Source: Trochalopteron elliotii (lineage: Eukaryota > Chordata > Aves > Passeriformes > Leiothrichidae). From it: a DNA stretch of 64,000 nucleotides. The position numbers and the translations under genes are program-made. The stretch spans positions 992,848 through 1,056,847 of the forward strand of contig JANPWX010000026.1 in assembly GCA_024734555.1 (NCBI GenBank). Reading direction: 5' to 3'. The notes below the pieces were generated by a model. It was given only the letters and a program-made list of their open reading frames with translations. It searched no databases and was not told the origin of the DNA. Positions 13,601 through 24,835 of this stretch are shown piece by piece (the first letter of the stretch is position 1; every line of letters begins with the position of its first letter).

Positions 13601-13944
13601 ACTTTATTAGTAAAAAACTGCTCTGCAGCTTTTAAGAGAATTAAAATTGAAACTTTAAATTGTATATAACACAATTGGAAGAGAGTGCAAGGCAATTGAG
13701 AAAGGGTTCAAAATAAGGAAGGAAGGAGAGGATGAAGTTTAAGAATTGTGTGTAAAAACACAGCTTGGATGAGAAACAGAAGTCCAACTTTGTGTGCCAG
13801 GAGCTGCAGAGGAAGAGGTGTTTGCACCAACAGGGACCAGATAGTGTGCACATAGTGCTTTAGAAAACCAGAAACCTAGGACTCCCTCAAAGACCATTCT
13901 TCACAGGAATGAGCCTTTGTTTGCAACACAACGGCTCTTGGGCT
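10673..13944. other. Spacer between inverted arms; no gene recognised
   Basis: About 3.3 kb of AT-rich DNA lies between the arms. I see no transposase, reverse transcriptase or other recognisable coding sequence, and no CR1. Minus-strand frames at 11413-11685 and 11769-12011 are short and unrecognised. A C-run (11257-11270) precedes an AT palindromic stretch, TTTAATTAATTAAA. Confidence 0.5.
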
Positions 13945-14320
13945 ATCAGACTTTTAATTTAAGACTAAGTTATTAAGAGCAATGTTAATTTTATATAATC
14001 TTATCAGGTTTTAAAATGTATCATTATTTAAGAATCAGTGCCTGAAGGCACAGTGCATTATTTCTTGAAAACTAAAAACAACAACCCATCTGCTCTCCTA
14101 GGTAAGATGAATCAACAGTTAGTGTGTTTTTATTTGCTAAGATGATTTGTGAGCATGGTTCCTATTTATTTCTGCTGAGGTTTCAAAGTTAATTTTATTC
14201 CAATGTGCATATAGCTGACACATTTTCCAAGCTACAGGATCACAGGATCGTGTTTTCTCCTTTTTGCAGTTTAATTTTTTCTTTTTTGGTTTCCACCTTC
14301 TCCATTTATATACTACTGAG
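13945..14320 (-). repeat. Right arm of the inverted duplication
   Basis: This is the reverse-complement copy of the left arm, with its near-identical core at 13981-14232. Compared with the left arm it lacks a 4-bp TTGT-type insertion and carries a short tandem duplication around 14234-14252 (GATCCTGT twice on the minus strand). The minus-strand frame 14137-14358 crosses the arm but is not conserved as a frame in the left arm, so I do not call it coding. Confidence 0.9.
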
Positions 14321-17300
14321 TAATCCGCACCCATTTTGAGGGAACTGCCTCGCACCAAAATTATGAGCTGTGAGAGAGGTGCAAAAATTGAAGCTTAAAG
14401 CTGGAATAATTCAGGCAATTGCAGCTGCATGCAGATGAGCCAGCACAGCCTTTGAAAATGTAAGAAAAAAAGAGGTTGTGTGGAGACAAGCAAGTAATCA
14501 AAAGCCTGCTGGCTCCATTCTGATACGGCAGGTACTAAAAGTTCATCACTGGTGCAGAGCTGATTTTTATGTGTTGCTTCAAGGCTTCACAAAGTTTCAC
14601 AATCAGGACAACTTGACTTGTGCCTTGTTATTTTAGATGTCAGCAGGTTTAGTTGTTTCCCTATTCATTATGACAGTGTAGAGAGAAAAGTTCATACCAT
14701 TCTGTAGTTTCTAGTCATACTTCAAGTGATAGTTTCTACTAACAGCAGAATTTTGCTCTTTTGTCAGCAGTTTTAAGAATCAGAAAAGTCTGTGCTCTTG
14801 CACTGAAATATTCTGTTTTATTTTTTAAAAGAAAAGATATTAAATACAAAGGTATTTGGGTTTTTTATTTCATTTTTTTTATTTTGCCTTTACATAAGAT
14901 GTGCAAAGAATAGATCAGTTGATCATCTTTCAAAGTACCATGGCTCTGTAATTAAAATGCTGACTTGTAAAGCATATTTTGATTACCATTGTCTAAACCA
15001 GATTGGTGGCAAAGTTAGTTTTCTCCATTGTTTCCCAATGCTTCATTTATATGTGAGAGCCCTCAAGATGACCTCGTTGCATGTGAACAGCGTGAGGTAC
15101 TCAGATGTTATATAGTCAAGGATACAATGCTGTGTATGTCAGATATACCTATATATATAAAGAGAGAGAGAGAGACTCCTTAGAAATTCTAAGAGGCATC
15201 CAGGCATGTTTGTTGTGTATGTGCAGACAGCAATACAGACTTCTTTAATAATAAAAAAATACTTGTTCCTCATCTTGATAAGGCAGTTACGTAGAGTGAC
15301 AAATACTTCACACTGATGTTTTAGTGTAGGCATCTTCAGTATTAAAAAGGACCTGGAAAGATGGTGAAGTATATTGGTTCTGAACAAACACTCCTCTGAT
15401 GTAGTACAGAAGGGAAATCCAACTAATTTTGAGTAAAAGAGTCAAACGGAAAATATGCTCTAGAACAACTTGAGGAAAAAATATTACACATCATTAACAA
15501 CAATAACTTATAGGAACAGAAACATCCAGAACAACTGGGTTTGGTGTGTTTAAGAGTTTTAAAGTTGTTTTAAATGCTTCTTTATTCATTATCAGATTCT
15601 GCTAAACTGTGTCCCATTGAAGGACCACTTACCAAAAAAGGCAGACCTCTGTCTCTAAATGCTGCAATTGTACTTTTATTTCATGGTTTATCATCAAAAC
15701 CTGAGAATGAGCAAAAGCATTTCTTGGAGCTGTTCTAGAGATGACCAAGTCACTTGTTGTCCTATTTCAAAACTTTGTGCTACATTGCGCTGTATCTAAG
15801 CAGCATCTTCTCTGTGGAAACAATAAATGAGATCTAGATAGCAGTACATTAAAAACTGATGACTAAAAATAATTCAGAATACTAGGCGCATGTTAAATAT
15901 CAATTTGAATTAAATTTAAGTGGAAAAATATGCATGCCAGTAATTGAAAATTTTCTAAATTTGTTTAAAAATAAAGAACATAGAAACTAATGATAGAGAA
16001 GTGAACAAATAAAAGTCTCAGAAATTATATTCTCTGATTATTTATCACCATGTTCAAACATAAACTATTAGACTAATACAGAAGAACCTGGAATACATGC
16101 TCAACAGAAAAAACAGGATAGATTTCTTGACATTTCTTTCAAAGTACTGACTCCTGGGGAAATATATTTATAGATTTTAATGAAGTATAGTTACATTTTC
16201 CAGATGTTTTATTGAAATACATTTGGATGCAAAATAAATCAGTAGGCTGTGTAATGAAATCAAGGTCTATAAAGCAAAAAAGAGAAAATCAATATTTCCA
16301 ACAGCATAGTTTCTAATGGTCTTTTCTTTTTAAATTATAAATCCCCCAAATTTAAATATTTATGACCTTCATGTCTAAAAATAATTCCCTAGTCTTCTTG
16401 CCTGTCATCTTGCTGAACTCTGTGATAAAGACAGATACTCTGGCTTTATGACCCTCTTGATTATTTGTCCTGGGTAGATGATAAAAGAACATGTTACGTA
16501 TTGATGAAAGCCAGCTATAGTTACAGTAGGAATATGGAGACCCAAGGCCTGGTGACTGCAGTTTGCAATGGTTTAGTAAAGAACAGTTAAACATTAGAAA
16601 CTTCCTTTTAGGTAAGAAAAAAATCCAACCACCTCTCTCTCTGCTTTTCTTAGCTACATTTACCACAATTTATTAGTGTTAAAAACTAGGTCATATTATG
16701 TGTACCTATTATTGCTGTCTCTGAAGCCATCTACAAAGTTGGTCCAGAAACCTGAATTATGTAATTTCCTTATGTTTATTTTATAACTAAGATTTCTACA
16801 CTATTTTGGTATTTTATTTGTACTTTGCTGCTCTTTTCATCTTTATTTTTTAGGCATTTAGCCCTTTACCTTTTCAGAAAGGGCCAAACATTGAGTGAGT
16901 GTCATTTCCAGTACATCCAGGTCAACTTGAAAAATAGTTTGGCCATACAGTAAGGTTCTGAGGTAGAACTCAAGATTTGTTCTCTTTCCAGCTCAAGGTT
17001 GCAAAGTTTTTACAGTTCTAGTTAAAGTTGTGTGGTAATGCATGGTCCACTCCCTTCTTGATTAAAAATGTTAGAGTCAATCCTAATTACTGTTCTCTCT
17101 ACTCTTTGAGCGATTCAAAGAGGAAAATGTTAGAAATAGTGGGATCCAGCTGGGTCCCATCTCTCATTCATGCCAGTAATGCTGCTGCAGGTCAAGCAAT
17201 AGGCTGAATAGATTGTTTTCTTTCAGAACATGCAGTCTGTTCATAACTAGGTGGATTGCTTTTCTGTATTATTTTAACATCCTTGGAAGTGTAATGATTG

Positions 17301-20300
17301 CAGTGGTAGATTAAAAAGAAAGAAGGATGGGGCAACTGTCTCAGTTGTTCACGGATTCGTGTTTGTAGATTTTTACGCATTTTTAGGCTGTTGGTAGAAA
17401 TATGAATAACAGATTGTTTTGGGGGTAAAGAAGCAGAATGCACTAAATATGACATATCAGGTTCAAGGCTGTGGAGCTGTGCAGTATTAGCAGCTGGGCA
17501 TTTCTTCTTTTAACTTTAGTTCTTAGTACAACTGCATTGGTTGCTTTGGCCTTCGTTTAATCTATTTTTAGAGCAGATCTTGTTGGTAAGCATGAAGTTT
17601 CTGTGTTTGCTTTTGCATTTTTACTTAATTGGTATCTGTCTTCAACATGTGCTAACACATTTAAAATATATATCTTTGACTTTAAAAAGAAAAAACTCCA
17701 ATGACTTACCCACTGTAGAGAATTCTATGTATTCTCAGTATTATACTATAGACAGCACTTTTCATATTTGACTTTTTCTTGTTATTTGAATTCAGAAATC
17801 CTGTACAAAAAATGTTGTTATTCTTTCTTATTGGAAAAGCTTTTCAACCTTTTACAAGGAATACAGCTTTATTTCCAAGCTTAATTTGGGTTAACATAAA
17901 AATATGTGGCTTTGTTTTCTTTCCTCTTGTCAAGTAATTTTCTAAAGAACCCAATGGGTACATGTTGAAACTCCAGATCTGAAACTGTGTACAGCTATTT
18001 TTAAGGGAACCTTATCTTTATTTTCCTTTATTTTCTTTAAATTTTATTGGTGAAAGCTTGTATTTTGGCTTATGAAACCTTGGAGATTAATGTAAAAGCA
18101 TTAAAAAGGCATCTAGCATGAAAATACAAGTCCTTATTTCCTTGAAACATAGCACAATTTATTTTTATTTTTGTTCCAAAATCTTGTCATTCTAGACATA
18201 AAATAATAAATGGAAAATTATTTTCCTCCTTCACTTATGAAGTTATGTCCCTCACAATAACAGAATTTTTTATCGTAGGACTGAAAATCAGAAGGGACAA
18301 ACATTTGACAGTAAGCAATTATGTCTTCATCTTGGCATTAGATTATTTTGTTTGTTTCAAATTTTGTCATGCATGGAAAAAGAAATATGAACACCCTGAG
18401 ATCAAACAAACAGCATCATTTTTATCAAGTTCATAGGAATTGAGGAAAGGCAATAAACTTAGAAAAAGATATTTTGACCACAGCAAGTAGTGAAAAATGC
18501 ACTTATCTGCAATGAATTTAAATGTCTTATGGATGAGTTACTAAGTAATCAGTTACTTTTCCAATATAGATGTTTTCAGAAGACTATGGTTGTGTCCAAT
18601 ACATTGATTTTCTAGACTTTCCATGGTTTATAGAACAGATAAATATTCTCTTATCATTAAGTATCATTAAGTTATGTTCACTTATTTTGTCTGGCATCCA
18701 CACTGTGATTAGAAAAGCCTTATTTGCTTTAGAAGGTGCGTGGTACTTTGCAATGACTAGTTCTTTTCCAGGTAAATGTGCTGAATGCAAAAACAAGCAT
18801 TCACATCTGTGATTGTTTATCAATGTTAAACAGGAGATTTTTATTGTTTAAGGAGTCATAACTTTCTCTTTAAATTGACAAGAAGGACAAATTTGATTAA
18901 AGTGACCATCTGGGATTTCCTGTACTTCTATCAGCCCAGAAGGTCTCCTGAAAACCAGGTATGTCTCCTGTCTGGTTTGTGTTTTCTTCAACCATAATTT
19001 ATCTCCCAGATGACGTATGGTGTAAAAACCAGAAATGTGCAAGAAGTGGCAACACCACAGTAGCCCTGCACACTCACTTCTTTCTCGTATTCACTGAATA
19101 AGAACAAGCTTTGAGGCTAAACCATGTGTAATACATACATAGAGTCTTCTACAGCCAAAGCTATGTCTGCTCTGCATTTGTACATATTCTAAATTAAGGA
19201 AAAACAGTTGCAGCTTTTATCTTAAAGCTGTGCCATGACCAAAGTTTCTCTCTTGCATTCACAACAGAAAGGTTTTATTTGGTTGAAACACTGGATTCAG
19301 ACCTATACTATGTGTGTCTGGTTGCAAAGTAGTTTTATTTTTAAGCTGAACTCTAAGGAATATCTTCTTGTTTGATTTATGCCACAAATGCAATAGTTGA
19401 GACTTTACTCAGACTTCTAAAAGAGAAAATATTTGAATAATAATGTGCAACTATTCTTAGTTAAAATATCCAGCACCTACAATTTAATTTTAAATTTCTT
19501 GATGTAGAATTCCTTTATCTATTTCTAATACCAAGTACACTAAAATTTAATAATCCAACAGCACATTCACTGAATCAAAGATTCATAATATTTTAGTATG
19601 AAAGAATTTGGACTAGACTCAAAGAACATTAATCACTTCAAAAACTTCATGTCAACTTATAAACAGGTAACTTAAATTTACATAAATATAAATTATGTAT
19701 GTGCTTATATATATATATTTATATTCAGAAGTATAATTTATGTTCTCTCACTGATAAGAAACAGATTCTCTAATAGCTTACTGACCAGTAGTTCTTTGAG
19801 TGAATACATCAACATTTCAAATTACTTATAAAACAAGAAATCTTAATCTCAAATGCATTCTAGTACACTTCTTCTCATATACATCTCCAAAATTTTCTGA
19901 GTTGATTAATAACACAGTATTGTGACAAGAAAGCATTTTTGAGCTGATATGTGTGGGAAAGCTGGTTTCACCTTCTGGTGCTACAACTTATCACCCTGGA
20001 GTGGGATAGCAGTGACCTCAGTGTCTGGTGCTGGTAAGTGCATGTGCCCTCTCTCAGCACTCAGCATTCCCTCTCGAGCTCTGAGACACTGCAGCAGGTT
20101 TTGCCAGTATTCAGGATGTTGACACAGTGCCAGGGGAAGCTTTAGTACAAGAGTAAGAAAAGATGTGCTGGAGCTGTCTCAGGGAAGGTGGTAGCTATTA
20201 ATGGATTTCCATGAGAGTTAATGTTGGCAGGTTAAGCACGTGGTTATGCAGACCTTTTTTCCTCAGCAGAGTTTTCTTGGCATGATTATTTGACTCAAAA

Positions 20301-22274
20301 CTGGAACCCTGGAACTAGCTAAGGAGCTACCTGGGGCATCCCTGAGAAGCTCGGGAACTGCACTGGGAGGGCTGCTGGCACTGCTGCCCTCAGGAAGGAC
20401 TCGGTCTCATGTTCTGGGCAGCACAGACAATCAGAGAATGTGTTGTCATTGCACAATTTGCCTGTGTTAAAAGTCTGCCTAATTGAAAATCTTCCCCACC
20501 AACATTTCTTCCTTATGTTTGCTTGTATAAAACTGGCCAGAGAGAACCCTCTGCAGGCTCATAACTCTGCACTTATCAACTTGACATGGGGCTAACACTG
20601 CAGGCACTCTTCCTACCAAGGAAGTCAGCTGCAAAATACACCATTTGCTGCAAAGCAACACTTTAGTGAAAGTCATTCTTCTAAATAAAAAGGAAGATCA
20701 TACTTTTCAGCCACCCAGGTAAACAACTGACTATAGAGATAAAACATCATACTTCAAAGGTTGCTAATACTTTCCAAGCTGTTCCAACATTACCTGTCGA
20801 ATTTAAAAGCAAAAAGAACTTTATGAGATAAATACCTGCTAATGGATATGAAGTGTAGAAGGATATTTTAAAATGTTTTAAGTCATTTTAGAGACCACTT
20901 GTACAGTTATGAACTTATGGGTAAGTCCTATAGAAAAACAATTCGTGGTGCCTAAACCAGAGCAGTTTTTTGGAATCTAATTCAAAGAGTCAGGACATAT
21001 ATGTGAGGTAATGTGAGATATATAAAGGAGGTCATGCAGTGCATGAACGACAGGAAAAACTCTGTGAATTCTTGCCGTATGTGTTTTTTACAGCACCATC
21101 ATTACTGGTGTTTTCTTTATCATTTTAGTTTCCCCATCCTTTCTTCTGATCTTCTGCTTAATTTTTTTTTTCATTTTTTAAAGTCCTATGGTGTCTGTTG
21201 CTTGAAAGCTTTAGGTGGTAAATTATTAAAATAATAAGTGGCTATAGTAGAAAATTCACACTCATTTTCTCAGGGAAATTGAAATTGCTTTTGAAATTAA
21301 AGTCACACTTTTTGTAGGCAAGGTTTTTTTCATCTGATACACATATTTGTGCATATGTAAACAAGTCACATTCTTTTTGTCTGCATAATCCCACCCCATA
21401 CAGTCACGTTTATTTTCTAGATACTAATACAAATTCCATAACAACTTCATGCTCATTACAAAATGCTATTCTGCAGCATGAGCAGTGTCCAAATGGTGGT
21501 TTGATTCATATTCCCATTACTTAACCTCTTGGAGAGAAAAACATAAGACTCTGAAATGCTAAAAGGATTTTGTGACTTGCAGCTAAATGGCTGCTGTAAT
21601 TGCTTTTTATTTTCTTCTATTAAAAATGTAAGAAGCTTGTAGGTCATTGTGTAACTGAAGGTCAGTGTGACTGACTGATGGCTACAAGCTATTCTGCTAT
21701 ACATTCCCACCATTAAAAGACAAGTACCAATCTATGTTTGGGGTTTTTAAGGTGTATTTGTAGGGACTTCATACTCGAGCTGGAACTAGAGCAAAGAGCA
21801 AAGAATAGAGAGATTAGCATGTGTTGAAGAGGAAGGGCTCCTGCTTTTTAATCAGCAGTTTCTAAAATAATTCCTTAAGCTGTTTATGAAATTGAATACC
21901 TATTTCATGTGTTAGGGAGCAGCAGGCATGGACTGCTTTACAAGGGGGGACAAGCTGAGAGTCGAAGGTCACAGTAAGGCAAATTGTCTTGCCTGAAATC
22001 TATTTTTAATAGTTCTGCATAGCAGTAATGAGTAAGAGTGATCTAACTGCAGGGGACTTGTGAAGATTGTATGAGAAAAATGCATATAAAATGTTTTCTT
22101 GTGCAGTATTGTTTTCTGTTTTAGCCTTTTGCTTTTGGTGGTGGCAATTCATGCTACTAACACAAACAAGTTCCAGCAAGGCTTGTCACTGCAGAAATCA
22201 CATGCACTTGAAATTAGATGTATTTCTGTTTGGGCATGTCATTTTTTACTTAAAAGGACACCCCATCAACCATA
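14321..22274. other. Unannotated AT-rich DNA
   Basis: About 8 kb with no recognised gene, RNA gene or mobile element. A TA/GA simple repeat lies at 15149-15175. A modestly GC-richer patch at about 19960-20420 has no sustained frame. Confidence 0.5.
15149..15175. repeat. (TA)n(GA)n microsatellite
   Basis: TATATATATA is followed by about seven GA units. The run of S and L codons in the minus-strand frame over it is a repeat artefact. Confidence 0.8.
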
Positions 22275-22376
22275 AATCATAGATTGGTTTGGGTTGGAAG
22301 GGACCTTAAAGATAATCTAGTTCTATTATCCCTGCCATGGGCAGGGAGACCTTCCACTAGACCAGATTGCGCAGAA
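22275..22376 (-). mobile_element. CR1 LINE, 3'-end fragment
   Basis: Reading on the plus strand, AATCATAGATTGGTTTGGGT followed by TGGAAGGGACCTTAAAGAT is the reverse complement of the avian CR1 3' end. CTGCCATGGGCAGGGA and CACTAGACCAG follow in the usual CR1 order. The element lies on the minus strand with its 3' terminus at the low coordinate. Only about 100 bp remains, a severely 5'-truncated copy, which is normal for CR1. It has no coding capacity. Confidence 0.9.
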
Positions 22377-24204
22377 GTTAGAAACATGACCAGCATGAAG
22401 TTTTTTGTTTCTTTATTGTAGGTTTTGTGTGTGTTTTTTCTTTTTATTTTTAATATAACTTATACCAGCATTTGGGAGAACCAGAGAACTTCATTATAGT
22501 CATAAAGATCCTTATTATATTATTGTATTATCCTTATTAGATTGTTATCTGTTATTTTATTAGTGCAATTTTAATCATATTTGTTTGAAGGAATAAGGAA
22601 ATTTATTATCCTTTATTTCAAGGTGCCAAAATGTGCTTGATGGGCAAAGTCTGGTGGTTGAAAGCATTCTTTAAATACCTATATATGCAAAAGAAGCAAT
22701 TAATATGAGATTAAAATACTCATCTATCTTTTTGGTCTAGCTCTCGTGGACTAAAGGAAGATGAATTACTAAATATCCCATTAGTAAAATGAAACTGCTC
22801 CCTTTCAAAGCTTATTTATTTTTTACCAATCACATTTATTTCAAAAGGTTTCATTGTGTGATTTGTTTGAGGGCTTTTTAATGATGGTTGATATTTTCCC
22901 CTCCCTTCTCCACTCTTCCACCCCCTTCCCTGCCTTTCCCAGCCCTCACCTTGGGGGAGTGAGGGCCTGGATATGTAACCACTTTCGTTTAGCAAATGAG
23001 GTGATTTTTACATATTTTTTGCAACTTTTTTTACATATTTAATAAAATATTGTGGACTTTTTTTTCTGTGATATTTCTGATAATGATAATGATTTATTTT
23101 CATTTGCACCTCATTAAAATTAATTTTGAATGAAAGTTAGTTTGTAGGCAACCAAGAGGCAACTTCCTCAAGGTGGACATATGACAATTATGAATCGGAG
23201 CAGAGTGAACATTTCAGAAAAGCACTGAGAAATCTTTACTTTGCTTCCTGGGATATTCCTAAAGAGTCTTAGAAACTGCCTTCTATCCATCTGTATACTA
23301 CTCTGTATACATCACATATCGGTATGTCTGCTCCTTTTTAAAAAGTGAACTCTAGTAGTTGTAGATGCTTGTTACAGTCTTGTTTGTCAGCAATCTTAAG
23401 GCCCTCAAGAGATAGCAAGAAATAGTGATGAAATGCTTGCTCTGATAAAGCTGTTCTTTCCAATTACAAAAACCAAAATAATAACAAAACAAAAACTCCA
23501 AGACAAAAAAAAAAAAAAAAAAAAGACAAGCAGATCCATGCCCAAGCAGTAAAAATAGTGTTCCTTTTAAAACCCTTCAGAGTAACCGATCATACATATA
23601 CCACTTATCTTTCAAAAGGAGTGTCAGAGGAATGATTCTTAAGAGAAATGCCTGTAAAAAAAAAAAAGAAAAAGCTTTTTTATTTCAAGCTAGAAAATAG
23701 TACTTACAAAATGCAGTGGATCTGTCTATTCCCTAACCAATAGTTGCCAGTAGAACCACATACCCTGTAAGTAAATCAGGTTCAAGAATTCTCTCCAGCT
23801 AAGAACAGCAAATTCACCTGTAAATATGGATTTCCTAGGGAATATTTTCTCTTAGTGGTAATATGGTTCTCATATGGGATCTCAGCTTTAGCATTCCCCT
23901 AGAATGCAGCATTTTCACCAGTTTTCTACTGGTGCAATATAAAAATAAGTAAGAGTGCTGCACATTAAATTCACAATTTTTTTACTACAGCACCAGAATA
24001 TTTTTAGGGACCAGACTGTTAAAATAACCATTCTAGCTATAGCACTAGGGAGATTTCCAATAATGACAGTGTTTTGCCTTCTGGTAATATTCTTATGCCG
24101 TGTAAACTTGTAAATTTCTCTAAGTGGTTTCTTATTGTTCCCTTCCTTTTATTTTTTTTAATTTAATTCCTTTTTTCCCAGTCACTCTACAGAGTTATGG
24201 AATG
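22377..24204. other. Unannotated AT-rich DNA
   Basis: No gene recognised. A 20-base A-run lies at 23505-23524. I could not recognise a retrocopied gene next to it. Confidence 0.5.
23505..23524. repeat. Poly-A run
   Basis: Twenty consecutive A residues follow a longer A-rich, C-interspersed stretch. There is no AATAAA-bearing gene-like sequence upstream. Confidence 0.85.
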
Positions 24205-24630
24205 ACATAGAATCATTGAATAGTTTGACTTGGAAGGGAATTTTAAGGTTACCAAGTCCAAATCCCCTGCCACAGATATCAGCTATGTCCATTTGTTCAG
24301 AACCCCATTCAACCTTGAACATTCCCAGGGATGGGACATCCAGCACCTCACTGCACAACCTGTGCTAGTGTTTCATCAGTCATTGTAAAAAACTTCTTTA
24401 TAACTGATCAAATCTATCCCCTGTATTTTAAAATCATTACTCCATGCTCTGTTGCAACAGGCCCTGCTGAATGTTGTCACCATCTTTCTTTTACGCCACC
24501 TTTAGGTACTGTGAGGCTGCCATGAGCCTTCTTTTCACCAGGCTGAAGTTCTCAGCCCAGCTTCACAGGGGAGGTGTTCCAGCCTTCTGAGCATCTTCCT
24601 CTGAACATGCTCCAATGTCTTTTCTCTACA
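24205..24630 (-). mobile_element. CR1 LINE, 5'-truncated copy
   Basis: From low to high coordinate this follows the reverse complement of CR1 in order: ACATAGAATCATTGAATAG (3' tail), TTGGAAGGGAATTTTAAGGT, CCAGGGATGGGACATCCAG, TGTGCTAGTGTTTCATCA, TTAGGTACTGTGAGGCTG, GAGCCTTCTTTTCACCAGGC and GGTGTTCCAGCC. About 425 bp remains. Many differences from the usual CR1 sequence indicate an old insertion. The upstream part overlaps the last codons of the reverse-transcriptase ORF, which is broken here. Confidence 0.9.
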
Positions 24631-24801
24631 TTCCCACCTATTGCTTGACTATTATATAAGAAACTATTAAGAAACCATTGTTTATGGTACAACATTAACT
24701 CTATTGACTAACCTAAGAGGTTATTTCTGAGTAGTCAAAGGATCATTTATTGCCATCTTTGGTTAACAAACAGTAGCAGGAAGTCTAGTTTTAAATACCT
24801 T

Positions 24802-24803
<2 letters not shown>

Positions 24804-24831
<28 letters not shown>
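24804..24831. repeat. Poly-T run (poly-A on minus strand)
   Basis: Twenty-eight consecutive T residues. On the minus strand this is a poly-A tract, but the sequence before it on that strand (24832 upward) is not a gene copy I recognise. Confidence 0.85.

Positions 24832-24835
<4 letters not shown>

Noticed and set aside
14137..14358. 73-codon minus-strand frame across the right inverted arm
   Set aside because: The near-identical left arm does not keep the same frame upstream of the core, where the arms diverge with indels. Conservation therefore does not follow codons.
23505..24831. Poly-A/poly-T runs as tails of processed pseudogenes
   Set aside because: Neither run is preceded, on the appropriate strand, by a gene copy I can recognise, and no flanking target duplications were seen.
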